Assembly: GCF_002222055.1 (NCBI RefSeq)
Contig: NZ_MUGS01000004.1
Coordinates: forward strand, 353,441-417,440
Reading direction: 5' to 3'
DNA from: Flavobacterium araucananum
Lineage (GTDB): Bacteria > Bacteroidota > Bacteroidia > Flavobacteriales > Flavobacteriaceae
DNA: 64,000 nucleotides
Shown: positions 18,601 through 30,600 of the stretch, one piece after another
How positions within the stretch are numbered: the first letter of the stretch is position 1
Layout: every line of letters starts with the position of its first letter
Translations under genes and position numbers: made by a program
The notes under the pieces: generated by a model
What the model saw: only the letters and a program-made list of their open reading frames with translations
Databases searched by the model: none
Told to the model about the DNA's origin: nothing

Positions 18601-21398
18601 GCCACGTGTTTTTCTTATCCATGCACCATATTATTGGAGACGGATGGTCGATGAAATTAATGATTTCAGAGATCGTACAAATCTACAATGCATTAGTTCA
18701 GGGTAAAGAAATTAATTTGCCGGATCTCAAAATACAATACAAAGATTATGCGGTATGGCTTAATGCCGAAGTAAAAACGCAGGAGCTAAAAGCATCAGAG
18801 CACTATTGGCTGGAGCAGTTTTCAGGAGATTTACCTGTTCTGGATTTACCGGGTTACAAAGCACGTCCGTTAGTGCAAACCTATAATGGGGATAACGTTT
18901 ATGATAAGTTTTCGAAACCAGTACTGGATAAAATAAAAGCTTTTTCGAAATCGCATGACGCTACCCTGTTCATGACCTTAATGACAGCTATAAAAGTACT
19001 GTTGTACAAATATTCTAATCAAACAGATATCATAAGCGGTACATCGATTGCAGGAAGAGAACATCCGGATTTAGAGAACCAGATAGGCTTGTTTTTGAAT
19101 CTTTTGCCTATCAGAACCAAAATTGATAAAAAAGAAAGTTTTGCAGCTTTATTAAAAAAAGAAAAACAAATATTATTAGAAGCTTATGAGCATCAGTCTT
19201 ATCCGTTTGATGAACTTGTAGAGAAATTAAATATAAAAAGAGACAGAAGCAGATCTGTTTTATTTGATGTCATGATCGATTTGCAAAATCAGGATCAACT
19301 GACGAATTTAGAGAACAAAGATTCGCTCAAAGATCTTGAAGTCGAAGGATATGGAATAGAAGGAAAAACATCAAAGTTTGATATCGAATTTACCTTTATC
19401 GAAGCAATAGACGGATTATCCCTGAATATCTCTTACAACACAGATATTTATACAAAAGATCAAATGACTGCTATATATTCTCATTTAGAGCATATTTTTA
19501 CGCAGGCTTTTGACAATCCTGCTATTCTTATTCAGGAAATCGATTGTTTGTCAGAAAAAGAGAAGTCGAAACTATTAGGCTTTAATGCCGCTACTATGGT
19601 GGCACCTATAGAAAAAACTTTTGTACAATTGTTTGAAGATCAGGTTGCATTAACACCAGATGCTGTTGCAGTTGTTTTTGATGGCGGAACATTAACCTAC
19701 AAAGAGCTGGATCATTTATCGGCTCAGTTGTCGCATACTTTACGAACAGAATTTGACATTGCAAAAGGCAACACGGTTGGTGTACAATTAAACCATAGCA
19801 AGTGGTCGATTGTTTCTATTTTAGGAATCTTAAAATCCGGTGCCGTTTATATCCCTATTGATTCAGAACTGCCGGATAATCGCAAAGCTTTTATTATAGA
19901 AGATACAGCGTTGAACTTATTGATAACCGAAACGTCTTTTATCTTTGAATTGGATTTTTACGAGGGTAATATACTGTCTATTGATGTTGAATTTGCTCCT
20001 GTTGAAGATTTTAATGAAGACAAAATTGATGTTGCACTAAACGATGTTGCTTACATTATTTATACATCAGGATCTACAGGATTGCCAAAAGGAGTTACGA
20101 TTGCACATCGTTCCTTGTCTAATTATCTGGTTTGGGCAAAAAATCATTATTTAAAAGAAAATCTAACCAACACAAATTTTGGGTTATTTACCTCGTTATC
20201 TTTCGATTTAACGATTACGAGCTTATTTCTTCCTTTAATAAGTGGTGGCAACCTTACTGTTTTTGATTCTACAAGTCAGATTTCAAATGTGTTAGCGAAA
20301 TATTTAAAAAGCGAAATTTCTGGTATAAAATTAACGCCTGCGCACATCAATGTTTTAGGCAATCTGGATATCAGTTCAAATACTATCGAAGTTGCAATAG
20401 TAGGTGGCGAAGAACTACGTCAGGAACATGTTGCGATCTTAAAGAAAATAAACCCATCGATCAGGATTTATAACGAATACGGCCCAACAGAAGCTACAGT
20501 AGGTTGTATTGTTTATGAAGTGAACGCAATTGGAGCGCCCATATTAATTGGAAAACCAATCTGGAATACGTCGATCTATATTCTCGATGAATCTGATAAT
20601 TTGCAAATAGAAGGAGCCATTGGAGAAATCTTTATTGGAGGAGCAGGATTGGCAAAAGGATACCTGAATCGTCCGGATCTAACGGCCGAAAAGTTTCCGG
20701 AAAGCAAATTTAATAAAGGAGAAAGAATCTATAAAACAGGAGATCTGGGCAAATGGCTTCCCGATGGTACCATAGATTATAAAGGCAGAATCGACGATCA
20801 GGTAAAAGTAAGAGGATATCGAATAGAATTAGGAGAAATTGAAACCCATATTTTAAAATATTCAGAGACGCTGCAACAGGTTGTCGTATTGATTAAAGAA
20901 GTAAATCAGGAAAAAACAATTATAGCCTATTATGTTGCTGGTGGAGAAATTAATAAAGCACAATTGAGAACGTATCTCCTGAGCAATATTCCGGAATATA
21001 TGGTGCCGTCCTTTTTTGTCGAATTACAAAATATACCCTTGACCTCAAACGGTAAAATAGACAAAAAAGCTTTGCCAAATCTTACCGGAGATGATATCAT
21101 AAAAAAGGAATATGTAGCACCAACAAATGAAACCGAAAGAGAAATTGTCGAAATATGGCAAGAGGTTTTAGGCATAGACGAAATAGGGATCACAGACAAT
21201 TTCTTCGAATTGGGCGGGCATAGTATTATAGGAATTAAAATTGTGGCTGAGATCCAGAAAAAACACAATGTAAAAATTGATCTTGTAAACCTTTTTAGAG
21301 AACCTACAGTACAAGGCTTAGCAGAAAAAATAGTAAATGAAATCTGGTATAATAATGATGTTATCGAGGACGAAGTAACGGATAAGATAACGATCTAA
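15666..21398 (+). CDS. NRPS: half C-A-T-C-A(Asn)-T
   Basis: A 1910-aa dimodular NRPS. Residues 1 to about 250 resemble the C-terminal half of a condensation domain without HHxxxDG. A1 (about 255-760) has YTSGSTG from 407, and its specificity read is D-I-W-E-I-N-T-D-D-K. I cannot match this to a standard amino acid; the acidic positions hint at a polar or basic substrate. T1 Ser801 lies in GGHSL. A complete C domain follows with HHIIGDG at 987. A2 has YTSGSTG from 1466 and reads D-L-T-K-I-G-E-V-G-K, close to Asn. T2 Ser1853 lies in GGHSI. A2 is strikingly similar to the A domain of the first gene in the window, which suggests duplication. There is no docking domain at the N-terminus; the gene starts 1 nt after the aminotransferase stop codon. 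Confidence 0.94.
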   Translation: MENTMNLKKAIVEEFLNKFLTDNLDTNSISFFGGTNLKNENSLDKVRVYLNKQDVTKVNELCNSSDVLVFDFYFSTLSILLSNYEENFSFLSSANQFDSLQNEKELFVLKPVIDHYQSFKSIFSSHKGDILKAIDHTFDLDIFKDSFLNFEDFQKKVHFGIVINNESQEVASAVKTIFNFSLDAQAPYLEISIKGEMYDTQLLTLFGENFNKLLNEILQNTNAIVKEIEFRGDTELSFLNEVNKSKAYFSLDNNIVDLLNEQCKKQQDKTAIISGLETITYSGLYKQTNKIARYILEEYEAKRDDLFGVMLSRSINMVKGILSVWKAGSAYVPMATNLSDEALLHIIENSNLKAVITDDPKVREQLNRLKTKVSILDLNEIDSKISALSEAVPEVDIDLSDLAYVIYTSGSTGKPKGAMIEHFGMLNHIGAKITEITIDNNSIVAQNAPHTFDISVWQFFAPLVAGGTSIIYDDERVLNVNQFVDKIAVDQVTVLELVPSYLLEMLNYMESESKTVLVLNSVILNAETLTKAMVKRWLDLYPNIPIINTYGATEVSDDISHIFMSQVPGNYSVPVMKDPIQNCEVHIVDQNMQRVPIGIKGEILLAGPCVGRGYFNDEKRTKEAFLKGPMIGITTSERIYKTGDLGRFMPDGTMEFIGRNDNQVKILGHRIELDAIENIANEIEQIKNAKAIAYTDKQIIALYYLSENEIDKAVIEAQLLKKLPKYMIPAAYIHLQSFPLTKNGKIDKKRLPLISEQDLVKKEYVAPRNEVEEQLVEIWQEVLAIEKIGINDNFFELGGHSLLAFQVFNRINKKLGKSVPLKIFFENPTIQDLSSHLKELTYTAIPLAEPASSYPVTTSQRRFWILNQLEGAALAYNMPTAVKFTGTIDVPKFEESFRKLIERHEALRTYFDTNEDGEVRQYIIPTEELKFSIEEEDFSNEPDQETLIFDYFRNKNAAPFSLDQAPLLRASMIRLDQDSHVFFLSMHHIIGDGWSMKLMISEIVQIYNALVQGKEINLPDLKIQYKDYAVWLNAEVKTQELKASEHYWLEQFSGDLPVLDLPGYKARPLVQTYNGDNVYDKFSKPVLDKIKAFSKSHDATLFMTLMTAIKVLLYKYSNQTDIISGTSIAGREHPDLENQIGLFLNLLPIRTKIDKKESFAALLKKEKQILLEAYEHQSYPFDELVEKLNIKRDRSRSVLFDVMIDLQNQDQLTNLENKDSLKDLEVEGYGIEGKTSKFDIEFTFIEAIDGLSLNISYNTDIYTKDQMTAIYSHLEHIFTQAFDNPAILIQEIDCLSEKEKSKLLGFNAATMVAPIEKTFVQLFEDQVALTPDAVAVVFDGGTLTYKELDHLSAQLSHTLRTEFDIAKGNTVGVQLNHSKWSIVSILGILKSGAVYIPIDSELPDNRKAFIIEDTALNLLITETSFIFELDFYEGNILSIDVEFAPVEDFNEDKIDVALNDVAYIIYTSGSTGLPKGVTIAHRSLSNYLVWAKNHYLKENLTNTNFGLFTSLSFDLTITSLFLPLISGGNLTVFDSTSQISNVLAKYLKSEISGIKLTPAHINVLGNLDISSNTIEVAIVGGEELRQEHVAILKKINPSIRIYNEYGPTEATVGCIVYEVNAIGAPILIGKPIWNTSIYILDESDNLQIEGAIGEIFIGGAGLAKGYLNRPDLTAEKFPESKFNKGERIYKTGDLGKWLPDGTIDYKGRIDDQVKVRGYRIELGEIETHILKYSETLQQVVVLIKEVNQEKTIIAYYVAGGEINKAQLRTYLLSNIPEYMVPSFFVELQNIPLTSNGKIDKKALPNLTGDDIIKKEYVAPTNETEREIVEIWQEVLGIDEIGITDNFFELGGHSIIGIKIVAEIQKKHNVKIDLVNLFREPTVQGLAEKIVNEIWYNNDVIEDEVTDKITI

Positions 21399-21435
21399 AA
21401 AGAATAAGATGTAGTTTGAAAAAACAAATTATCAA

Positions 21436-21512
21436 ATAGAAACATAGATGAGTATATGCATTTAAATTATTGAAAAGCCTTTTTTTTTAATAAACAAAAT
21501 CTATGTTTCTAT
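21436..21512. repeat. 14-bp inverted repeat between NRPS genes
   Basis: ATAGAAACATAGAT (21436-21449) is the exact reverse complement of ATCTATGTTTCTAT (21499-21512), with a 49-nt loop that includes a T9 tract. It lies in the 223-nt gap between two NRPS genes. The loop is long for a terminator and the right arm has no T-run after it. It may be an interspersed repeat or a processing or attenuation site. Confidence 0.6.
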
Positions 21513-21621
21513 GTTTTAGAATTAAGGATACCCAACGAATTGTTGCAAGTATTGATCCAGGAATAATTAAAGATGATCTGGCGGAAAAAAGATTGAATAC
21601 TAATACGAAATTTTCATAAAA

Positions 21622-24600
21622 ATGATTAAATCAGTTAAAGATTTACTTTCAGAATTAAGACAGCAAAATATAAATCTAATTTTAAACGAAGAGAATAATA
21701 TTGAAATTACCGCTAGTAAGGGTAAGATTCCGTCTGACTTAATAAATGAAATCAAAGATCAAAAAAATGATATCATTAATTATTTAAAGTCAATTAAAAA
21801 AGCCACAAATTCCGGCATAAAAAAAGCGCCGGAAGCAGAGAATTATGTAATCTCGTCATCGCAAAAAAGTTTATGGATAGTGAGCCAGATCGAAGAATCT
21901 TCTATTGCTTACAACATTCCATCGGTTATAAAACTGGATAATATTGACAATCCTGCATTTTTGCAAAAAGCCATAGAATCCGTAATTGACAGGCATGAAA
22001 TATTACGAACTGTTTTCAGGCAGGATGAAAATGGAGAAATAAAACAAATTATACAAAATAGAAACCAATCCGGTTTTGCAATAGAGCACAAGGATTTTAG
22101 AGCAGATCCGGATAGTGACTTAAAAATAGAGGCTTTTATTGCCAACGATTCCTTAAAAGCATTTGACCTGGCAAACGGGCCATTGCTAAGGGTTTTTCTT
22201 TTGCAGCGCGCCAATAACAGCTATGTTTTTTATTATATATTGCATCACATCATTACAGATGGCTGGTCGAACGAAGTTTTGGAACGAGAAGTACTTTCGT
22301 TTTATGAAGCTAATCTAAAGGGGATTTCTCCAAGTTTACCACAATTATACCTTCAGTACAAAGATTATGCAACCTGGGAGCAAGAGCAATTGGCAACTGA
22401 GGGAATGAAAGCTCACAAAGACTATTGGTTAGAAAATTTGTCCGGCGAATTGCCTGTTTTAAATTTACCCGGCAACAAAACCAGACCCAAAGTAAAAACA
22501 TATAACGGTCGAAGCCTTACAACTTATATTTCGTCTCAGGAAGTAATCGCATTGCGAAAGTTAGTACAACCCGAAGGCGGAAGCCTTTTTATGGGATTTT
22601 TGGCAGTGCTAAAAATACTGTTGTACAAATACACCAACGAAAAAGATATCGTAGTAGGTACGGTCATTGCAGGTCGGGAAGAGCAAGCTTTGCAGGATCA
22701 GATCGGGTATTATGTTAAGTTATTGTCGTTGCGCAATCAATTGCAGGAAAACGATAGTTTTTTGACTTTTTTTAGAAGATTAAAAGAAAATACATTATTG
22801 GGCTACAAACATCAAAATTATCCTTTTGATCAGTTGGTAATTGATCTTAATCAGAGAAAAGATACGAGCCGAAACCCAATTTTTGACTTTACGGTCGATT
22901 TTCATAATATAAAAACAAGCCATGAAGGTCTTACGGCAATAAATTTTGATCGTATCGAGGATTTGGGCGAATATATTTGTAAAACAGATATCGAATTTCA
23001 TTTTCATGAAATTGGCGATGTAATCTGTTTCAATACCATACACAATAGTGATATTTATGACCAAAGCATAATCTCGCAATTAATGAAACATTTTAAGTCA
23101 TTATTGCAGGAATTACTGGTCGCTCCCGAAGCAAAAATAGACGAAGTAAATTATTTGTCTACAACCGAAAAACAGCAATTATTAATAGACTTTAACAATA
23201 CCGGAGTCGATTATCCAAAAGATAAAACGGTGGTTGATTTGTTTGAAGAACAAGTTAAAAAAAGCCCCGATGCTATAGCTGTACAAGATGATCAATTTTT
23301 ATATTCGTATCAGGAACTCGATCAGCTTTCAGATCAGATAGCAGCTTATTTACTGGCAGAATATGGTCCGGAAGATAAATCTTCGATTGCAATAATGCTT
23401 ACAAGATCCTCAAAATTGATCGCAGTATTATTAGGGATCTTAAAATCCGGGAGATCCTATATTCCGCTGGATCCTAAATTTCCTGTAGACCGACTCAATT
23501 GGATTGTATCAAATAGTGAGGTCAAATTATTAATTTCAGAAAAAAGTATTGATGTTACTTTAAACGAAGGTAAAATAGACAGTATCCTTTTTCTGGAAGA
23601 ATTTCTGGATAAATTACCCGATACAAATACTAAAAAACATACGGCAATTGCAGCAAATGCTACTGCTTACATTATTTATACCTCGGGATCGACAGGTAAC
23701 CCTAAAGGAGTTGAAATTGGTCATCGTTCATTGGTCAATTTTTTAGTAAGTATGGCTACAAAACCGGGTATAAGCAATGAGGATACCTTTTTTTCGGTGA
23801 CGACTTATTCCTTCGATATTTCGATATTAGAGTTTTTCCTGCCTTTGATTTCCGGTGCCAATTTGTATGTGGCAAGCCACGAAATTTTGATAGATCCCGT
23901 ATTGATTATCGAAAAAATGAATGCGCTTAAACCTTCGATAATACAAGCAACACCAAGTTTTTATCAGCTATTGACAGAAAGTGGCTGGAAAGGAGATCCG
24001 GACTTAAAAGTATTTTGTGGAGGTGAACCACTAAGTGTCAGCTTAATAAAAAAGCTAAAAAACAGCTGTAAAGAAATCTGGAATCTCTACGGACCAACCG
24101 AGACGACAATATGGTCAACGGTAAAAAAAGTAGAAACAGAAAGTTCTAATATAGGCACGCCCATAAACAATACCCAAATTTATATTCTCGACAATCAGCT
24201 TAAATTATTGCCGGTAGGTATGCCCGGTTTGATTTTTATTGGTGGTGATGGTCTTGCAAAAGGCTATTTGAAAAATGAGGAACTAACTAATGAGCGGTTT
24301 ATAAAAAATCCTTTTGTCGACGGAGCATTAATGTACAATACCGGAGACATTGGCAAATGGCTGGCAAATGGTACTATTGATTGTTTGGGCAGAATTGATG
24401 ATCAGGTCAAAATTCGCGGACATCGTATTGAGTTAGAAGACATAGAAAGAAACTTGCATTTGCAAAAAGGCATAAATAAGTCTGTAGTTATTGTAAGTGA
24501 GAATGAAGGCGATAAATTTTTGGTTGCGTATTATGTTTCAGATACAGTTTTAGACAAAAAAGCAATACAATCCGGTTTAAGCAAAGTACTGCCGGATTAT

Positions 24601-27600
24601 ATGTTGCCAGGTTATTTTATTCAATTAGAAGCATTGCCCTTGACACCAAACGGAAAAGTAGATAAAAAAGCACTTCCGGAAGTTCAGGAATCAGATCTTA
24701 TAAAAGAAGAATATATAGCACCCCAAACACCACAAGAAATGGTATTGGCTACAGTCTGGTCCGGATTATTGGGGTATGAAAAAATAGGTATAAAAGATAG
24801 TTTCTATAATCTTGGAGGAGATTCTATAAAGTCGATCCTTGTAATTTCGAGATTAAAACAGCAGGGTTATGTCTTAAAAGTCGATCAGATACTGAGAAAT
24901 CCCGTATTAGAAGATTTAGCAAAATTAATGGTCTCTAATACCGTTACCATCAATCAGTCTGAGGTAGCAGGAGACGTTTTTTTGACACCAATACAACATC
25001 ATTTTTTTGAAAGTGATTTTATTTCCAACAAAAATCATTACAACCAATCTGTAGTATTGTTTAGTGCGCCGGAAATAGCATCAGATCTATTAGAGCAATC
25101 GATTGTAGCGCTCGTAAGGCATCATGATGCGCTGCGTATGGTGTATACATTCGAGAATAATTCCTGGAAACAATACAACAAAGATACCGCTGAGCAACAG
25201 TATAAAATTAACTTTTATGACTTGCGCAAAGAACAGGATGAGCGTGCTGCAATGCTCGAAATTAGCAAAAAATTGCAATCCGGTTTTGATATCAGTTCTG
25301 GGGTTTTATTTCAGGTAGGACATTTTAGACTATCTGATGGAGATCGATTGGCGTTAATTGTTCATCATTTGGTAATTGATGGAGTCTCTTGGCGCATTTT
25401 ATTAGAGGATTTATCAGGTTTGTACAACGCATACCAATTGGGTAAGCCGTTTGAATTGCCTTTAAAAACCGATTCGTTCCTGCATTGGTCTTATTTGCTG
25501 CAAGATTTTGCAAAGAGCAGAACAATGCAAAAAGAACGAAAATATTGGGACGAAGTTTCAAAAAAATCAATTCCGTTATTACCCGTTGATTACAATGAAA
25601 ATCAACATGTGGCAAAAATTAACAAAGAAAAAAGTTTTGTATTAGACAAAAGAACTACAGAAATACTGCAAACGCAAGTACATCATGTTTATAAAACAGA
25701 TATAAACGATATTTTATTAACGGCGCTTTCTCTGGCAATTCAGGACGTTTTTAAAGCCGAAAAAAGCGTTGTTCTAATAGAAGGACATGGTCGTCAGGAT
25801 ATCATCGAGACAGTAGATATTAGCAGGACCATTGGCTGGTTTACCAGTCTGTATCCTTTTGTATTGGATATAACAGCTGCTGCAGGTCATGAATTAATTA
25901 CGGTAAAAGATTCTTTGCGCAAAATACCAGGTAAAGGAATTGGGTATGGTATTTTGAACCATTTGGATAAGAAATTCGATACACTATTGTTACCCTCTGT
26001 TCAGTTTAACTATTTAGGAGATTTTGGCAGTAATCCAATCTCAGATACGCCCAATTCATTATTTAGCTTTTCATCAGAAAGTATAGGCGCATCAGTTCCC
26101 GAAGAGAACACACAAAGTACTATTTTATTGGATGTTTCAGGTATGATAGTTTCAAAAGAGCTTAGCATGTCTGTTCAGTATTCAGGTGATCGATATGCTG
26201 ATCAAACGATCGTAAAATTCCTAAACTCCTACAAGGATCATTTAGAAAAACTTATTGCAACGGTGTCAAATAGCGATAACAGTCGTTTGACATCCTCTGA
26301 TTTAACCTATAAAAATCTTTCATTCAAGGAATTATTGGTATTGGATCAGGACAATAACATAGAGGATATCTACGAACTTTCGCCTTTGCAGCTTGGTATG
26401 TATTACTATTGGCTGCGCGATCCGTCAAGTCCAATGTATTTTGAGCAAATGGCATATACCTTAAATGGCGAAGAATTATCTATAGAACTGGTTCAGCAAG
26501 CTTTTAATGAATTAATAGCAAGATATTCGATCTTAAGAACAGCTTTTAGCAATAATTTTGGAAGTCAGCCCCTGCAAATTGTTTATAAAAAAGTAGCAGG
26601 TCATTTTTCGTATGAAAAAATAGCAAATACGCAAGAGCAAACTATTGAAGAACATATCGAAAAAGTAAAAGCAGCAGATAAACTTGAAGGTTTTGATTTT
26701 GAAACCCCTTCTTTAATGCGCCTCAAAGTTCTGGAAATAGAAAAAGGCAGGTATGTTTTTTTATGGAGCCATCATCATATTCTGATGGATGGTTGGTGTA
26801 TCAGCATTTTGATAAATGATTTTGCAGCCCTTCTGGAGGCTATTGCAACAAACAAAAAAAGTAATCTTCCGGTACCGGTAAAATATTCAGAATATATAAA
26901 TTGGTTATCAAAAATTGACAAAGATTTATCGTTAGCCTATTGGAAAAATTATTTAAAAGGTCTGCAATCTATTACAGATATTCCTTTTAAGATCAGCAAA
27001 GAAAAAGCAACAACGTACAACGAAAAGCTGGAAACACTCTTTATTGATGGCACTTTATTTAATAAAATAGCGAATCTGTGTCAGGAAATATCCGTAACCC
27101 CCAATATTTTTATACAAGCAGTTTGGGGCTATTTACTATCAAGATATAACAACGTTCAGGACGTGGTATTTGGAGCGGTAGTTTCAGGCAGACCAGGCGA
27201 ATTATCCGGTGTCGAAGATATGATAGGGTTATTTATTAACACTATTCCGGTGAGATTAAAATATACAAATAAAGATACGCCAATATCATTATTAAAGAAA
27301 TTACAAGCTGACGGAATTGAAAGCAACTCGCATCATTATGTAAATTTATCTGAAATTCAATCTCAAAGCGAACTGGGAATGGATTTGATAAAAAGTTTAG
27401 TGATTTTTGAGAATTACTTTGTACATGAAAATGAAGTAGAAGTAGAAGAGCAGGAGGAAAATAAACCAAGATTATTATTAGAAGATCTTAATGTTTTTGA
27501 ACAAACGAATTATGATTTTAGTTTAACGATTGGTATTTCATCTGTTTCATTAGAAGTTTTATTCAAATACAATTCAGAAGTTTTTAAAGAAGATTTGATA

Positions 27601-30600
27601 AAAAATCTTGTGGCTCATTTTGCCAATTTAGTAGAGCAGTTTAGTACACAAAAAGATACCTTGCTTCAGGAAATAGACTACCTGACAGCTCAGGAAAAAC
27701 AACTATTGCTAGTAGGATTTAACAATACTCAGGTCGATTATCCTAAGGATAAAACAGTAGTTGATTTATTTGAAGAGCAATTGGCAAAAACACCTGATAA
27801 TATTGCTATTGTATTTGGGGACACAAAACTTACCTATAAAGAATTAGACGAGCAATCCAATCAATTGGCGGCTTACCTAATAGAAAATTACGCGATAAAA
27901 GCAGATGATTTGGTGGGTATAAAACTGGATAGGAGCGAGCGCATGATAATTTCTATTTTCGGAATCCTGAAATCAGGAGGCGCTTATGTACCAATAGATG
28001 TTCATTATCCGCAGGATCGAATTGATTATATCGCCAAAGATGCCGGTTTTAAAGTTTGTATTGATGAAAATGAATTAGGGAAATTTAAACTAAATCAAAA
28101 TCTTTACAAAAAAACAGCAATTCAGTTAAGCCAGTTAAATCACTTAGCCTATTGCATTTATACGTCTGGATCTACAGGAAAACCAAAAGGAGTTTTAAAC
28201 CACCATGCTGGTTTATACAATAGGTTATTTTGGATGAAAGAGTATTTGAAGGCAGATGAACACAGTGTTTTTCTTCAAAAAACACCTTATACTTTTGATG
28301 TTTCTGTGTGGGAATTAATCTTGCCGTTTATTACCGGAAGTTCGCTTGTTATTGCACGTCCGGAAGGACATAAAGATGTTGCTTATTTGCAGGAAATTAT
28401 AGAAAAAGAACAGGTTACAGTCCTTCATTTTGTTCCTTCGATGTTAAGTTCTTTTTTAGAATATACAGAAAAAGGACAATGCGGTTCTCTGTCCCACATT
28501 GTATGTAGCGGAGAAGAATTGACGGCTGCAACAGCTCTCGATTGCAAACAAAAATTTTCAGGAGCACAATTACACAATCTGTACGGTCCAACTGAAGCAG
28601 CAATTGACGTAACTGCTATAGATTTGACTCAGACAGATGTTATTAAACATGGAGTAAGTATTGGGAAACCAATAGCAAATACAAAAATATATATCGTTAA
28701 TAATACCCTGCAATTACAGCCTTACGGGGTTCAGGGAGAATTGATAATATCTGGAATACAGGTTGCCAAAGGGTACTTGAATCTGGAGGAAATGACGAAA
28801 GATCGTTTTATAAAAGACCCTTTTAGAGAGGGCTATCAGGCATATCGAACAGGCGACATTGCACAATGGCAAGAAGACGGATCAATTGCGTATTTAGGTC
28901 GAATTGATAATCAGGTCAAAATAAGGGGACATCGAATAGAATTAGGAGAAATTGAAAGAAACCTGGCTTTAGTAGAAGAGGTAAGTCATGCTCTGGTTGT
29001 GGTTCATGAAAACGAAGGAGATAAATTTTTGGTAGCCTATTATGTGGCAACAAAAATTTTGGATAAAAAAGAAATCAAAGTAGCTTTATCAAAAGTATTA
29101 ACAGACTACATGGTTCCTAATTATTATGTACAGCTTGATGTTATGCCGCTTACATCAAGTGGTAAAGCAGACAGGAAGGCTCTTCCGGCTTTTAGTAATA
29201 ATGATTTAATTAAGGAAGAATATGTGGTTGCAAGAACCGAAGAAGAAAAACTTTTAGTTTCTGTTTGGTCCCAAGTACTAAAATATGACACTATAAGTAT
29301 CAAAGACAGTTTTTATAATTTAGGAGGTGACTCGATCAAAATCATCAGGATAATTTCGTTACTAAAACAACAAGGTTATACGCTCAAAGTAGAGCAAATT
29401 TTAAACAATCCAATTGTCGAAGATTTGGCTAAGCTCATAAAAGCCAATACCGTTTCGATCGATCAGTCTTTGGTAAAAGGCGAAGTTGCCTTAACCCCAA
29501 TTCAATCTTATTTCTTTGAGAACGAAGCTATATTAAATAAAAATCATTACAATCAAGCGGTTGTATTAAGGAGTAAAGCAAGAATAGATTCGGCTATTTT
29601 AGAGCAATCAGTGGCGGCATTGGTTTTGCATCATGATGCTTTACGAATGGTTTATAAGCAAGAAAACAATTCATGGTTGCAGTATAATGAAGATACTGTA
29701 GAGCAACATTATAAAATTAATTTTTATGATCTTCAGGAAGAATCCAATCAAACAGAGGTCTTGCATCGCATAGGCGACGAATTGCAGGCTGGTTTTGATC
29801 TGGGTTCAGGAGTACTTTTTCAGGTTGGTCATTTTAGACTTTTAGAGGGGGATTGTTTACTCTTAATTGTTCATCATCTTGTTGTCGACGGCGTTTCATG
29901 GCGTATTTTGCTGGAAGATTTTTCTAATAGTTATCAGGCATACCAATCCGGAAACGACTTTAAACTGCCGCTAAAAACAGATTCGTTTTTGCGCTGGTCC
30001 CATTTGCAAAAAGAGTTTGCCAAGAGCGACAAAATGCAAAAAGAAAGAGCCTATTGGCAGGAAATTTCAAAAGAGGTGATACCGGTATTGCCTGTAGATT
30101 TTAAGGATAATCGAGGGATTTCGAAACTTGACCAGCAAAGTAGTTTCGTATTGGATAAATTGGTTACAGAAAAATTAAAAACCAAGATACACCATGTCTA
30201 TAACACAGAGATAAACGATATTCTTTTAACGGCTTTGGCACTATCGATCAGAGAGGTTTTTGGGGTCAATAAAAGTGTTATAAAAGTAGAAGGACATGGT
30301 AGGGAAGAAATTATAGACGGTATCGATATTGGCAGAACGATAGGCTGGTTTACCACCATTTATCCTTTTGTACTGGCGCTTTCGGATACAGACGAAAATG
30401 AACTAATTGCAGTAAAAGAATCTTTGCGAAAAATACCGAATAAAGGAATTGGATATGGAATCCTGAATTATTTAGACAAACGATTCGAAAACCAATTAAC
30501 GCCAAGTATTTTGTTTAATTATTTGGGAGATTTTGATACGCAGTCAAACGATGGCAAGGAAGAATCAATATTTGAGTTATCAGCAGAAAGTATAGGCTCA

